A DNA stretch of 64,000 nucleotides from Tigriopus japonicus (taxonomy: Eukaryota > Arthropoda > Copepoda > Harpacticoida > Harpacticidae). A model generated the notes under the pieces. That model searched no databases, was not told the origin of the DNA, and was given only the letters and a program-made list of their open reading frames with translations. Within the stretch, counting starts at the first letter, position 1; each line of letters begins with the position of its first letter. Position numbers and translations under genes: made by a program. Of this stretch, positions 36,210-47,269 are shown piece by piece. The stretch is taken from the NCBI GenBank assembly GCA_010645155.1, contig CM021319.1, positions 9,219,844 to 9,283,843 on the forward strand. The letters are read 5' to 3'.

Positions 36210-39200
36210 ATCGTGACCTCCCATTGTGACCAGATTGTGAGAACATTGTTTGCTGAGGAAATGTCGGATTTTCCATGTAATGCCTGCAATCACTTCATGC
36301 TGACCTTTGTCAAAGTTTAATGAGGTTTCCTAGAAGCAACACATATCGGGTGATCTTCATTCACCCCAGTGAATAAAATTGTACAACCAATGAACAAAGA
36401 CGAGTTCGTGACATTCCTGCAGCTTGATAAGTAATCACAGCGGCTAAAAGCCAATTCGCATGTGTACCCTTTGAACCATGAAATCTGATTTGTTCTCCCC
36501 TTGCTGAAGGTCCGACCCCAGTCAATTGAGAATCGTCCCATCGGACCTCTCTTCCTGGTCAATCATGTTTCCACGAAAATTGGCAATTTTCACCTTCACT
36601 ATGGAAGATTCATCCAATTTCTCGCAAACACACGATAACCACCAAGATCCATCGAGCGAAACCAATTTCTCCGTGGATTTACAAAATTGACTTTTAGATT
36701 TAGCTGCACTAGTATTTTTACCCATAGGCTATTAATATTCTCGGATCTGAAAAAAAAAACTTTCTTAAGTGAGATAAGATGGAAATATTAAAGATTACTT
36801 TACAATAAATATCACTTTTTAAACGATATATCTAAAAGAGAATTAAGGAAAGCCAAGCGAAATGTTGCATGATTCATTCAGGATAGTGAATTATGTGAGT
36901 GGAATCGATGAGAAATTTTATTTCCAAGGTCCAAAAAGGTCAAGTTGAGTGATGGACAAGCCTATTTTTGCCAATATTTTGACACTCGGTTCAATCGTGT
37001 TCGCTGTGGAAATGAGATTTTTATTGATTCGTTGTGACGTGACACGATTTTGCTCCCGAGGAATGTTTGTCTTCCAAGAATAAAAACTACATCCAATTTG
37101 GCCGAGTGTTTAAAGGTTGATTTAAGCTTGAGAGTCACTGATTCGTGGTGTGTTTGGAATGAATTCCAGACACTTGCAAAGTGCATTGCCAGCCCCTTTT
37201 GACGCCGATAAAAGTCATTGGGTAAAGACAGGTTCAAAATATGGCCCGAACTTTGCCACAAAAGAACAATGGGCGTTCTTGGTGGAGAACTATGCTAAAA
37301 TGCCTCTCAACCACGACTCGAAGAAGGAGAAGTGAGATAATGGTTGTTGGGGTACACGATTCACGCATCATTGACTGGGTGATTCATCTTGGTCATGAGG
37401 AGGAACAATATCATTCTTTGATATGTGGTCAATCACCCCGCAAATCGATGCTTGATCCATCAAATCATTGCTTACCAACGAGATCCAAATCTTGCATCTC
37501 TTCCTTATCTAGCTAGAAAACTCACCATGACGGACAATGTGTATGTAATATTGAAGCCCAAATTCAATCGACACAAACGTGTCAAAGTGGCATTCTGTAA
37601 ATGCAAAGTGACAGGCAAAAGAGCGTTGGTGTCCATAAAAGCGTATGTGGTATCAATAATTAACCCTTTGGCAAACATGGAGGGATCGATGATGAGTGAC
37701 GCGTTGGCTAGATTGGCCCATTCGCCACAAATAGGGAACCACAACATCTGTTTCAAAGGGGTCAGTGTTGCCTCCAGGTTTATTGATCCATCCTAGATTG
37801 CATTATACCATTCCTGAGTCATTCGAATAATGGGGCAAAATGTATTTCTTTCTTTCTTGCGACGAGCTGGCTGGGTAAGAAAATGTGTGTCCTAGATTGA
37901 AAGAGGGTGTTTGGTGTCCTGGTGTGATTCCATTATCGCTCTTGTCTAAAGAGCCCTAATGAGCCCCACCTGAAATTGGTGTTATGGATTCAATGTGCTC
38001 ATTGTGAGCCAATAGAACTGGGTTGGGTGCTTTGAGTGCAGTCAGTCACGCCTTACTTACTGTCCCTTGCAGTTGCATCACTGTCAAAAATGGGACTTCC
38101 AGGGTTGCTGAATTTGCTAACATTGGGCTTGTTAGAAAAATGAGTTATTGCTTCGTTTTTATTTGATTACATCAATGAAATGAAGCCTTCATTTAATTGT
38201 GGATCAGTCAGTGATCCATCTTATAACTGCACAGTAAATAAAAAATGAACTCTAATAAAGATTTGAATACAAATAGAACTGAATGGTGTTTTAATTTCCA
38301 GTTATTGTGTTTTTTTTTTAATTTGAAATCAGCATCCCTTAAATCGGAGGTCATTTGCCATCATATCATGCTCCACAGGACAGATATGAAAACCGACAAA
38401 ATGGAGTTCTTATTTTGCTCAGGGATGCTACTCTAATAATAATAATAATAATATGCATTTCTTCAACAACTTTTATGATTGTATCTTTAAAACAGATAAC
38501 CGAAAAAAGCACTAAAAATCATATTTATTGAAATCAATTGCATGCATTCGTGGAACCCTGACAGGGAGGGTTTCTTTTTCATAATCATGCAAGAGGTACA
38601 AGGATAAATATCCGTTGTGTGAGATGAAGTGTCATCAATTGTCACGGCCATTTTCTCAGTGGGTGTCCTAAACAATTTTGGAACGAGAGCAGGACCAACA
38701 GACAGGTCGTCGTCTCTTTCATACAAAAGCGTCATTAACCCGAGATAAGAGGCTTTCTTCTCCTCTTGCCCCGTTTTTTTAAATCTCGAATTGGTAGTGA
38801 ATAAAATTGGGCGCATGGAAAATCAGAGGGCTTAATTAAATCCTTGTAAACCGGTGACAAGTCTCTCGGTCTATTTCCATTCAAGTGTCATTGGAACAGA
38901 TGGATTACTTCATCCCTCTTGACTCGCTTCTCCTTTTAGAGTTCTATAATAAATCTGTAGCAAAAGCACCTTGGAACTACTTTTTTCATCTTTAACAGTG
39001 TTGCTGGATTTTGAGTTTTTTCCCCAAAATATGGGTCGCAAGGCGTAGAATTGAAATTTGTATTCTCATAAATCTCAACATAGATAAATTCTTAGGAATT
39101 TTTGTTCTGCCTTGCAAGCTTGGTTTTCATTGTCCTAATAAAGATAATATTTCTAAGAAATCAGCAAAATAATAATTGTTGTGGAAATTTTCATGAATAT

Positions 39201-41035
39201 TATCCAACAAGACTGACCCCAACTCTCAACACAATCTAAAAAAAAATCATCATGCGTTGGTATTGGTATTGTTATAATTCACAATATAAAAACTACTTCC
39301 TATGAATTATGTTAGCATTGTTGTTCAATTTTAGAACTCTAAGGGAAAGAAGGGTGGGTTATTATTCCTAGCGGCTGTCTCTTTCTCCTTCTCTCTCGTC
39401 GTGATATTCTATTCAGCATCGGGGTGTACTTCCCAAGTAATGTTATTTCTACATTTGTCGTGCTTTTTTACAACTCCTCCGTCCAAATGGATGTCGCTTA
39501 TGCTCGGTTGTTCAAACCCTTCTCAAACAACGCGAGTGAGGTTTCACGCACTCCAAATTGAAACGAAGAACACTTGGAATACATCGAACGTGATCCCGAC
39601 CAGAAATAACTGAGCTGTACACAAAATGAGATGATAAAAGTTCTTCAAAAGGATCTGATAATCAAAAAATAAGGAGCTTTTAGTTTGTTGACAAGGAATA
39701 TTTTGTCAAGCCAGGTTGGAGTGGTAAATGTCTGGTTGGACTTTCAGTTTCGTTTTGGGGGTAATGGAGAGTTTGGAGACAAACCCCTGAGGATTGTTGG
39801 CCATAAAAGAATGCAATTCAGAGACAGGGCGAAAGCTTCAAATCCAGGGAAGGGTGGGTTGCACTCGTTCAATGTTCTGTCTCTCTCTCACTCACTCACC
39901 CACTTTGTTGTTGGGCGTGTTGTAGGGATGAGCAGCTGGACAGCGACTTTCAATTATGGGCATCTCTGACTGATCGCATTACGGAGAATGTGCGAGAAAG
40001 AGAATTGCATAATCGGTGACAATGACCCACGCGTCTAGGCTTCTTCAAACCCTCTATTGGGGAAACGAGAGAAATTTTTTTTAATCACTTTCATACATGT
40101 AAGTCGTTGGTAAATGAGTCATTTTATAGTTTCTTTTATTATTTTTAGATGATTTTTACAATGGAAAACTTTGAAACTGCCTTCACTGTTATGTCATCCA
40201 TCGATCAAAAGGCTCGTTCTGTAATCAAGTTCGATGTGATGAACAAAACAAATATATATTCAAGGTTTCAAAAGGAGGTTACAATATGATTTTTGCCAAA
40301 TATTTACAAGATCCACGGTATTTTTGCTAGCTGCTAAAGCTTGTTTGTTTTATTTGCGCCAAGGTACGCCACAAGTATGCTTACAAATAACGATGACCTC
40401 CAATTGAAGGGATGTTGATTCAAAATTTCAAGAAAAATTTGAAAACATTATTCAATTTTATTCATATCCAAAGCTTTATATGTGCTCATTTTTTATTTTC
40501 TGTGCAATTGTTTTCAAGCGCAGTTAAGTTTGTTTTTTAGGGCGTTGTTTGACTACATGTTTGGTTAGGCATCTAAAACGTAGAAGCTAACATTCTTATG
40601 GCGTAGCTTTAAAATTCAGCGAACGTTAAGAAAACTTAAAGGGTGGAAGTCAATTGATTAAGTATGCTTGAAGTATGCATCTCGAAATACAAAACATCTG
40701 ACCTAAAAATTTGATTTAACTATGTGAATCCAAGAAGGGAGGAAGCGTTAGAAAAAAAAACAAGATTTGGCCCATGGAATCAGAGAGAACCGATCAGATT
40801 CATTCATGTATGGATTACATCATTTTTTAAATTCATCATTTGGCACTGCAAATAATAATCGTTTTTTTTCAACTACGTACATGACAGCGTTTTTAGTGCG
40901 TTTTTAGTTATTTTGAGATCACACAAGGTCCCTTATGACCTCTCAAAAATTGAGGGAATTGTCAAAAATTGGCCCACCGAGAGCCAAGATGTTTCGTGGA
41001 CTAAATAAAAAAAACCTACTTTAACGATAACTTAC
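36210..41035. other. Intergenic DNA, no supported gene
   Basis: Open frames here are short and unrecognised, and the bases 40,100-41,030 are AT-rich. I saw no bounded transposon. Confidence 0.45.
38434..38452. repeat. TAA trinucleotide microsatellite
   Basis: Six uninterrupted TAA units plus one base, a simple sequence repeat of about 19 bases. Confidence 0.9.
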
Positions 41036-41100
41036 ACACCTCTTGTCCTACCATTAAGGGTACGTAACAAATATTGCCAATTCCAATCTCCTTCATCAAC
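41036..41100 (-). CDS. Putative internal exon, unknown product
   Basis: On the minus strand a 65-base segment lies between a good acceptor (TCTTTTTGATCCAG) and a strong donor (TGT|GTAAGTTA). In the frame with one leading base it encodes LMKEIGIGNICYVPLMVGQ followed by EV. I recognise no family, and a second frame is also open. A strong acceptor after TTGCTTCTTCCCCAG further upstream on the minus strand (AG near 41,356) may belong to a previous exon. Confidence 0.25.
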
Positions 41101-42875
41101 CTGGATCAAAAAGAATCTGGATTTTGTAAATCCTCCTTGGCAAAAGCCCATTTCTTTTTATTTTTTTTACTCTAGCTTACAGACAAAACGGGTACCAGTC
41201 AAAGGATCAAAGGTAATGACCAAATTATTGATCATCGAAAACCTGATCTCAGTTGTCATATTCAATGCTCATCTGCTCCTCGATTTAACTCTCGTCCATT
41301 CAGCCAAGACATCGAGCTTGAGGCTTGGAATCGGAATTGTTTTGACTGGGGAAGAAGCAAAGCAAAATCTGGAACTGATCTTGGCCCCCGGCAAACTTGT
41401 CGTAGGGGGATGAACTTTTTCAATTCTCGACAGATGGGAGCATGGAACACAACGGGGGGTGGGGTAAGAGGGTGGGGAATGAGGAGAGCTGTGATGATTT
41501 CTCCCCCAACAACTTCCTTTTCATCATCTGAGTAAAATTGATCACCTTATAAAAATTCAATTTTTCAATTTTCTTCCCTAATACAATCTACCGCAAGCTC
41601 TCCTCGATTGCGTCAGGGGACATACATACAATTGTGAATGGAACTTGGGATCCGATTTGCTTGGTCCTTCTTCTCGATGCCGTTTGATCTGATAAATCCG
41701 ACACAAAAGCAGCTCCTATAAACGTTCCTTGAAGGTGCAAGTCAGACTAACCAGAAAATATGGAGCCAGGTCTCATTTGACAAGAACGTGGAACGAGGAA
41801 CAAGTCATTTGGTCCATAATAATACCTCGACTATTTAGCACGGCCTCCGCGGAGCTTAACGCGGCTGGAAGTGGCTCATTTGGGATGCCTAAGAGGTCCC
41901 CAAAGGCTCATGAGGTGTAAAATCAGGTTCAACGTGGAACGAGCTCAACTCATTCGACCCTTGGTTCCCAGTTCCAAAGTTGTGCCTCCAACCTTGAAAA
42001 GAAAAATGTACCAAAGAGGAGCAAGAACGTGAGAGAAGAGTATGAGCTTTATATCGTGGGAAGAGACTTTCTGTGGATTGTGTGGAAACACATTCGTGGA
42101 TATTATCTGCATGAGTCAATCAGAAATTATCCAACCGATTGAGCACACACGCTCCCATCGGATCCCATCTAAGGAAAAAGTAGCAAGTCGATCAACGGGA
42201 GGTCGGTCATTGACTCCTATCTTCCATTCAACACATTGCTGTCTCTTCTTACATAAAGAACGTTCATCTACCAGCTGATCCAATGGCTTTGGTTATTCAA
42301 TAAGTGTTGTTGAGCATGTTCTTTATCAGTAATTTCAAGCTGGTTTTATGTTCCCACATTAAGGATAGATGAATTGCTAACCTCATCCAAACCCCCAAAA
42401 ACATTCAGAAGTCACCCATTCGTAAAAATAGAGAAGAAAGGCGTCAAGTGGGATCAAAACAAGTGTGCAATTCGTGTATGTGACACTTTTTAGATTGTAG
42501 TCGATCAAATTCATCATTGGTTCAATAAGCCGGAAAAAAGGAATCAAGAACCATCTAATCCCAACCCTTAGATTATACATAATCCATTGCTCTCCAGCTC
42601 ATGTACACTATCGCACATATCATTTTCTTTGGTCTTTGTAGTAATGTTTTGGTTGCCAAACTGAGATGTTTTTATTGGAGGGAAAGAACCAAAGGTTTCA
42701 GCTTGAAATAATGATGTGAGTTTCTAGGCAACCGTTCTCTATTGTAACAATGCCTTCTTTTCGTTTCTCTCTTGCTATAATAGTGATTGGTTGTCAATCA
42801 AAAAAGGCACAATAGCCAATATAGGCGTTCGTCAAACAAAAAGTGTGATCTTGGTGGAGTTCAGACCAATCCAAT

Positions 42876-44590
42876 TTGAGTAAGGAGCCACTTGCGTTAA
42901 TCCAGTCTAAATCCATCGACCAAATCATTCACAAAGAGGCCTGGATCATCAAGAATATGGTAAAACTCCTTCTCGTTGGCTCAACCAAGAAGCACTGAAA
43001 ACTGGAGTGGGAGGCTAACGGTGAGAATCATGATTTCCAGAAGGATTAATTCAATTGCGTTCTTTTGCAAACGAGACCTGGCTTGTATTCAGTAGACGAC
43101 GTATATAAATTTTATATACGTCGAATGCGTCGATATACGTCGAATGGCGGAGTGAAAAGTTGTACCTTCTCAAACTTATGTACTGAAGAGAGCATAGAAT
43201 GAATTACAGTTATATATAGACAGTGTCACTACTTAGGTCAATGAAGATTTGTTTTGAGCTCATTTCAGCAATTCAGGAGAAAGGGTGCCAGGTAACTTGA
43301 TTCTTTATGACTGCTCTAGTTCAAGCATAGCACTTGAAAGAGCAATTCCGCCACTGACTCCCTGAAATCGCAAATTCTAGTTTTGAATCACGTAACTACC
43401 TGTGCTCAATGTCAAATCCCATCGCACACACAGTGCAAGCTTGTTGAATCACGGACAATTTGGGAGTGACATTTATGTGTTTATAGAACTGTAGAATGAA
43501 TTAATTCGCCCTTTTGTGGTAAAACAATTACCAGAAAAGGGCTCGTTCATTCATTCTTGGTAGGATTTGCACTGAACTTTGAGAGAGCATAACTTTTGAC
43601 TCCGACGTTTGATTGAGCTGAAAATTGAAATACGTATTCTTATCAACATTGGAAAGGTCTCATTTGCAGAAGAACGTAATTGAACTGTTCCTACTGGAAA
43701 TCATGATTCCTCTCGGTAGCCTCCCAGTCCAGTGAAATTCAGGAGTTCTTGGTTCAACAAATTCGGGTAAAACTACTTTTTTGAGACAAATGCCATTGAT
43801 TCATGGATCGGGATATTCAGATGAACGACGAAGACGATTCAAGACCTACATTTTTGAACAGGTGGTCAAAGGCTTATCCGTAACTTTCAAAGAGATGTCG
43901 AGCTATCAAATGGAGTTCCAAGACACAACCAAAGCAGAGGAAGCCGAATTGTTCCTCATGATAGCCGATCAAACGGGTCCAAGATTTAATGACTAGAGGA
44001 TTGGGCTTGCTAATGATGAAAATCTGGTCGGACCAAGGTGTCAAACACTCCTTTCAAGTCTGTTCCGAGTCCTTGAAGGATGACTCCACGGCCTTTTTCT
44101 TGGACTCTTTGACCCGATTAATAGAACCTACCTACATCCCCAGCGATAAAAATATTATCAGAGTTTGGATTCTTCCGAGATCAGCTTTCATGTGAAGGGA
44201 ATTCAATTCATGGTAACGAATGTCGGTGGATATGGTTGTGAACGGGGAAAATGGATAAATTACTTCGATGATGTTAGTTCAGTGATCTTTTTAGTTTCCA
44301 TGAGTGAGTTTGATCTTATCCCATTTGATCATCTCCTTGATTTTGTTCCAGAACAAAAGAAATAAGAAAACCAAGGCTAAAGGATCCAAGGTTATGACGG
44401 CCTTTCCAAACTATGAAGGTGGCATTGCGTTGTTTGTACTGAAGCAATACTGTACATGGGCAACAATCAGAACACGAGCAAACAGATCAATGCTCATTTT
44501 ACTTGTGCGATTGAAACATCTTCCATGAAGTTCCTCTTTTTTTAATCACAGACATGATAATTCAGTCCCATCTCTTGAGCATTTGTAAAA
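42876..44590 (+). pseudogene. Heterotrimeric G protein alpha subunit, intronless broken copy
   Basis: The segments follow the order of a G-alpha protein with no introns. They are the N-terminal helix (QSKSIDQIIHKEAW), beta-1 and P-loop start (MVKLLLVGS), the rest of the P-loop (NSGKTTFLRQM), the helical domain start (LIHGSGYSDERRRRFK) to EAELFLMIADQ, then LTRLIEPTYIPSDKNIIR, switch II (NVGGYGCERGKWINYFDD) with IFLVSMSEFD, a late piece FPNYEGGIAL, the guanine-binding loop AHFTCAIETS and the tail TDMIIQSHLL. A 760-base element splits the P-loop. Frames change near 43,995, 44,165, 44,400 and 44,535. About 60 residues, including the NKKD loop, are missing between SEFD and FPNYEGG. The switch II DVGGQ has become NVGGY, so the catalytic glutamine is gone. 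Lack of introns suggests a retrocopy, though no poly(A) tail remains. GSGYSDE recalls Gq and TDMII recalls Gi/o, so I give no class. Confidence 0.87.
42989..43748. mobile_element. 760-base inverted-repeat element inserted in the G-alpha copy
   Basis: The two ends are about 90-100 bases long and inverted to each other. Outer GAAGCACTGAA pairs with GAACTCCTGAA, then (A)CTGGAGTGGGAGGCTA with CTGGACTGGGAGGCTA, then AATCATGATTTCCAG on both arms, then GTTCTTTTGCAAACGAGACC with a close match. The target appears twice: TTGGCTCAACCAA (42,976-42,988) and TTGGTTCAACAAA (43,749-43,761), 11 of 13 identical, so the true duplication is probably the first 8-9 bases plus nearby decay. Removing 773 bases restores the G-alpha frame. 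The inside has no open frame of note but a 25-base near-palindrome at 43,098-43,122 and repeated ATATACGTCGAATG. It is a non-autonomous DNA element. The superfamily is uncertain; 8-9-base duplications fit hAT or Merlin. Confidence 0.72.
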
Positions 44591-45951
44591 AAACAATGAT
44601 TCTTCTTCTCCATGTACGCATATAAACTACAATTTGTCGTCGTAGATTTGCAATTAGAGCATGGAACACTCATAGTGAAATGGACATTGAGCTCGAGTAA
44701 GCCGTTTGTTTTTGGCATCATTGTGCAAGTTTCATCTCTAAACTGAAATTGGGACGGAAAAATAGGTTTCCCCTTGGTTCTTTTTTCCCGCTTGAAACCC
44801 GCCCCCATCGTTAGTGAAGTCGTTCTTTATTCATCGTGGCTTAGCCTCAGACATAACGATACCATTTCTATGCAAATACGGTGGGGAGGAAGAAAAGATT
44901 CGCAACCAAAACCGAACTGGAACCATAGATATCGAGTTGGACCCAACAATTACATAAAGATTTGTCCCTGGGTTCAGCTTTGGATAGTACATGAGGGCCC
45001 GTTCGGCTTCAATTGTTAAATTGGAGAATGAACCGAGGATAATGAGAATGCACGAAATTGAAATCTGTGAATGCGAGCAAAGCCAACCAAAACCAAGCAT
45101 TAGTGAGTTGGAACCATCCCATGGAAATCTCTGCCTTCATGAGTAAAGCGTCATGCTTGAACGGACCGGAAGCATCAGGAGTGAAGAGCAAAGCAGCTGT
45201 TGGAACACACTCTAAAGCGACATGGAACCAAAGTATCAACTGAAATTTGGAAGTAAAATTGCATTGTGATTGGTATTTATTTATTAAACGAAGGGTGGGT
45301 CCAGATAAAAAAGGTGGAGAAAAAAATACCTGTTTGTAGGGCAAAACTTTGGTTCAATAGAGCACTCAAGTCTGTTCATGAGGATGATCCAAAGCCTTCT
45401 TCAACGGGAAAAGGCTCCTCCTTAGAATTGATGAGTTGAACATCTCTGAGCTTTCTGAAACTGGAAGTGCGCGTTTGGGGTGGAAATTTGGAACCACGCT
45501 GGGATTTGAATTGAAGGCCTGAAGAGCAAGGAAATGTGTTACAACACTTTGATGGGTCTGAGCATGTTTCGCAAACCATCAACGAACAATGGGCCCATTA
45601 CAAGCCTCAGAATGGAATAACCAATAACACTTAGTGTCCACGAAATCCATAATTCTAACCTAGCATTGGTTTGTTTTGTATTTAAAGGGTCAAGCTGCTG
45701 AAGAAAACTTCAAGGCCAAAACACAAATCATGGTTCTTTTATACAAATCGTTGGAATCCTATTGAGCAAAAGTGTTCCAAACTTCTTTGTTGACTAAACA
45801 CTCTACTTAAGTTCTATCGAAAAGTTTTCTTTGGGTTGCTTCTCCAAGTTTTATCCAATCCTGCCTCGCTTTCTTTCGTTCCAAAGATTTGCCTCACTGC
45901 TCAAATCTCAAATACCCGTTCTTATGGCTCGTTTGTCTATTTTTCAATTAG

Positions 45952-46050
45952 ACAATGGAGAGAATGTTTGGCTGGGATTGCGATTATGCTAGATCGCAAT
46001 CCAACTCAAGTCTTCAAGGTTCCAATGAGTCTCTTGGGTATTCACAGTGT
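45952..46050 (+). CDS. Putative 33-codon internal exon
   Basis: A 99-base open segment lies between acceptor CTATTTTTCAATTAG (AG at 45,950-45,951) and donor TGT|GTAAGA at 46,051. It is in phase 0 at both ends and encodes a serine-rich peptide with MFGWDCDYARSQSNSSLQG. No domain is recognised. Other frames over the same bases are also open, so support is limited to the splice signals. Confidence 0.25.
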
Positions 46051-46981
46051 GTAAGAAAAGCGCTCTCCTTCTTCTCTCTTCAAGTGCTCGGAAGTCGAAA
46101 TTTTCTCCGGATTTGGAACCAGCCCTCTTGGTTGGTTGGCATTCACTGGAACGCCCTATCGCTGTGCCAAATTGTTTACTGTCTTAACTTTTAAAGACAG
46201 TTCCTCCTTCTAAATGGTCTCCAACCCCTTTTTGGTTGGTTCGGTCCATGGCTTCTTCATGGTTCTTCTTAGGGCTCTCCAACTCCAAGAGATCTTTTTG
46301 CTCTCATTGGGCATCGTATAAAGAGCAAAGAATGGGAACGCTGAAGAGAAAACTTTTGGAACGCAGAACTGAAAGCAAGTTGCAGAACATTGTTAGATTC
46401 AGATAAACACGCGTCATTTTGAGATCATCTCGCGTATTCTCTAGCTTTGTGTTTTACGTAGGATGTGAGTGGTTAGAGTTGCAATAATGCTCGAAACGAA
46501 AACGGGCTTCTACATTTTTGATGAGGATTACCATTTCAAGTTTGGAAGAAGACGTTGATTCAATTTGAATGTTGGGAACCATTCAAGAATATCTCCTTTT
46601 TGTTATGGTTTTCTTCTGTCTGGCATTGAATTTAATTTTATGACAGGGATTATAAAAAGGGAGAATTGAATGTGATCCAGATAAGAAGGAAAGAACTCTC
46701 ACTAAAAGGGGGAGAAAGAAGAAGAAAAAGGGTTGGAACGCCTCTGGTTTTGAATGGAACCCCTTCATCTTACATCACTTTGGGTTAAGACGGAGGGAAA
46801 GAAAGAGCGAGAACGCCAATTTGCAGCATTTCAGAAATAATATCTTGATGATCTTATCTCACAAGGAAAACGGAACATCCTTTGAGAGGGACCCCGTGAG
46901 CTCCATTCAAAATTTCCTAGTTTGTTGGGATCAAGGGGTGGAAATTGGAAATGAAATGTAATTTCTTCTTTCTACTTTAAG

Positions 46982-47269
46982 ACTCTGGCAACAAATGAAA
47001 CATAATGAATTTGTCTTATCGAAAAAGTTTTCGTTTGGTGCTCCAAAAGACGAGAGTATGTAAGTGCGTGCCATGTATTAGGGGATAAATAGCCGCTTTA
47101 AGGCATAAATCTTGCTTCAGCTTCTTTTTGTTCCAGTCATCCCCCGCCCTCGTGGTGTGTTCCATATCCTTCCCAGGGTGCTTTATCCTGGTCTATGTCA
47201 ACAATTGAATGGAACATAAGGGGAAGTGGGACTTTGGAGTACTTGGGAAAATTTCCTTGGTGCAATTAA
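46982..47269 (+). CDS. Putative two-exon 3' gene fragment
   Basis: Exon 46,982-47,059 (acceptor TTCTTTCTACTTTAAG, donor TAT|GTAAGT) encodes LWQQMKHNEFVLSKKFSF and GAPKDES and leaves after two bases of a codon. Exon 47,137-47,269 follows a very strong acceptor (CTTCTTTTTGTTCCAG) and continues in the matching phase with HPPPSWCVPYPSQGALSW, reaching a TAA stop at 47,267-47,269. The intron between them would be 77 bases, like the other short introns proposed in this window. The exon at 45,952-46,050 may belong to the same gene, but a linking exon with the right phase was not established. I recognise no family. Confidence 0.3.

Noticed and set aside
44831..45344. Minus-strand frames with hydrophobic segments and a nearby AATAAA, possibly a secreted protein
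   Set aside because: Two different frames compete, no promoter or consistent splice set was found, and similarity to DM4/DM12-type proteins is too faint.
46051..46197. 34-base intron joining the 45,952-46,050 exon to an open segment ending at a TAA
   Set aside because: The intron is implausibly short and the unspliced frame is also open, so the two readings cannot be separated.
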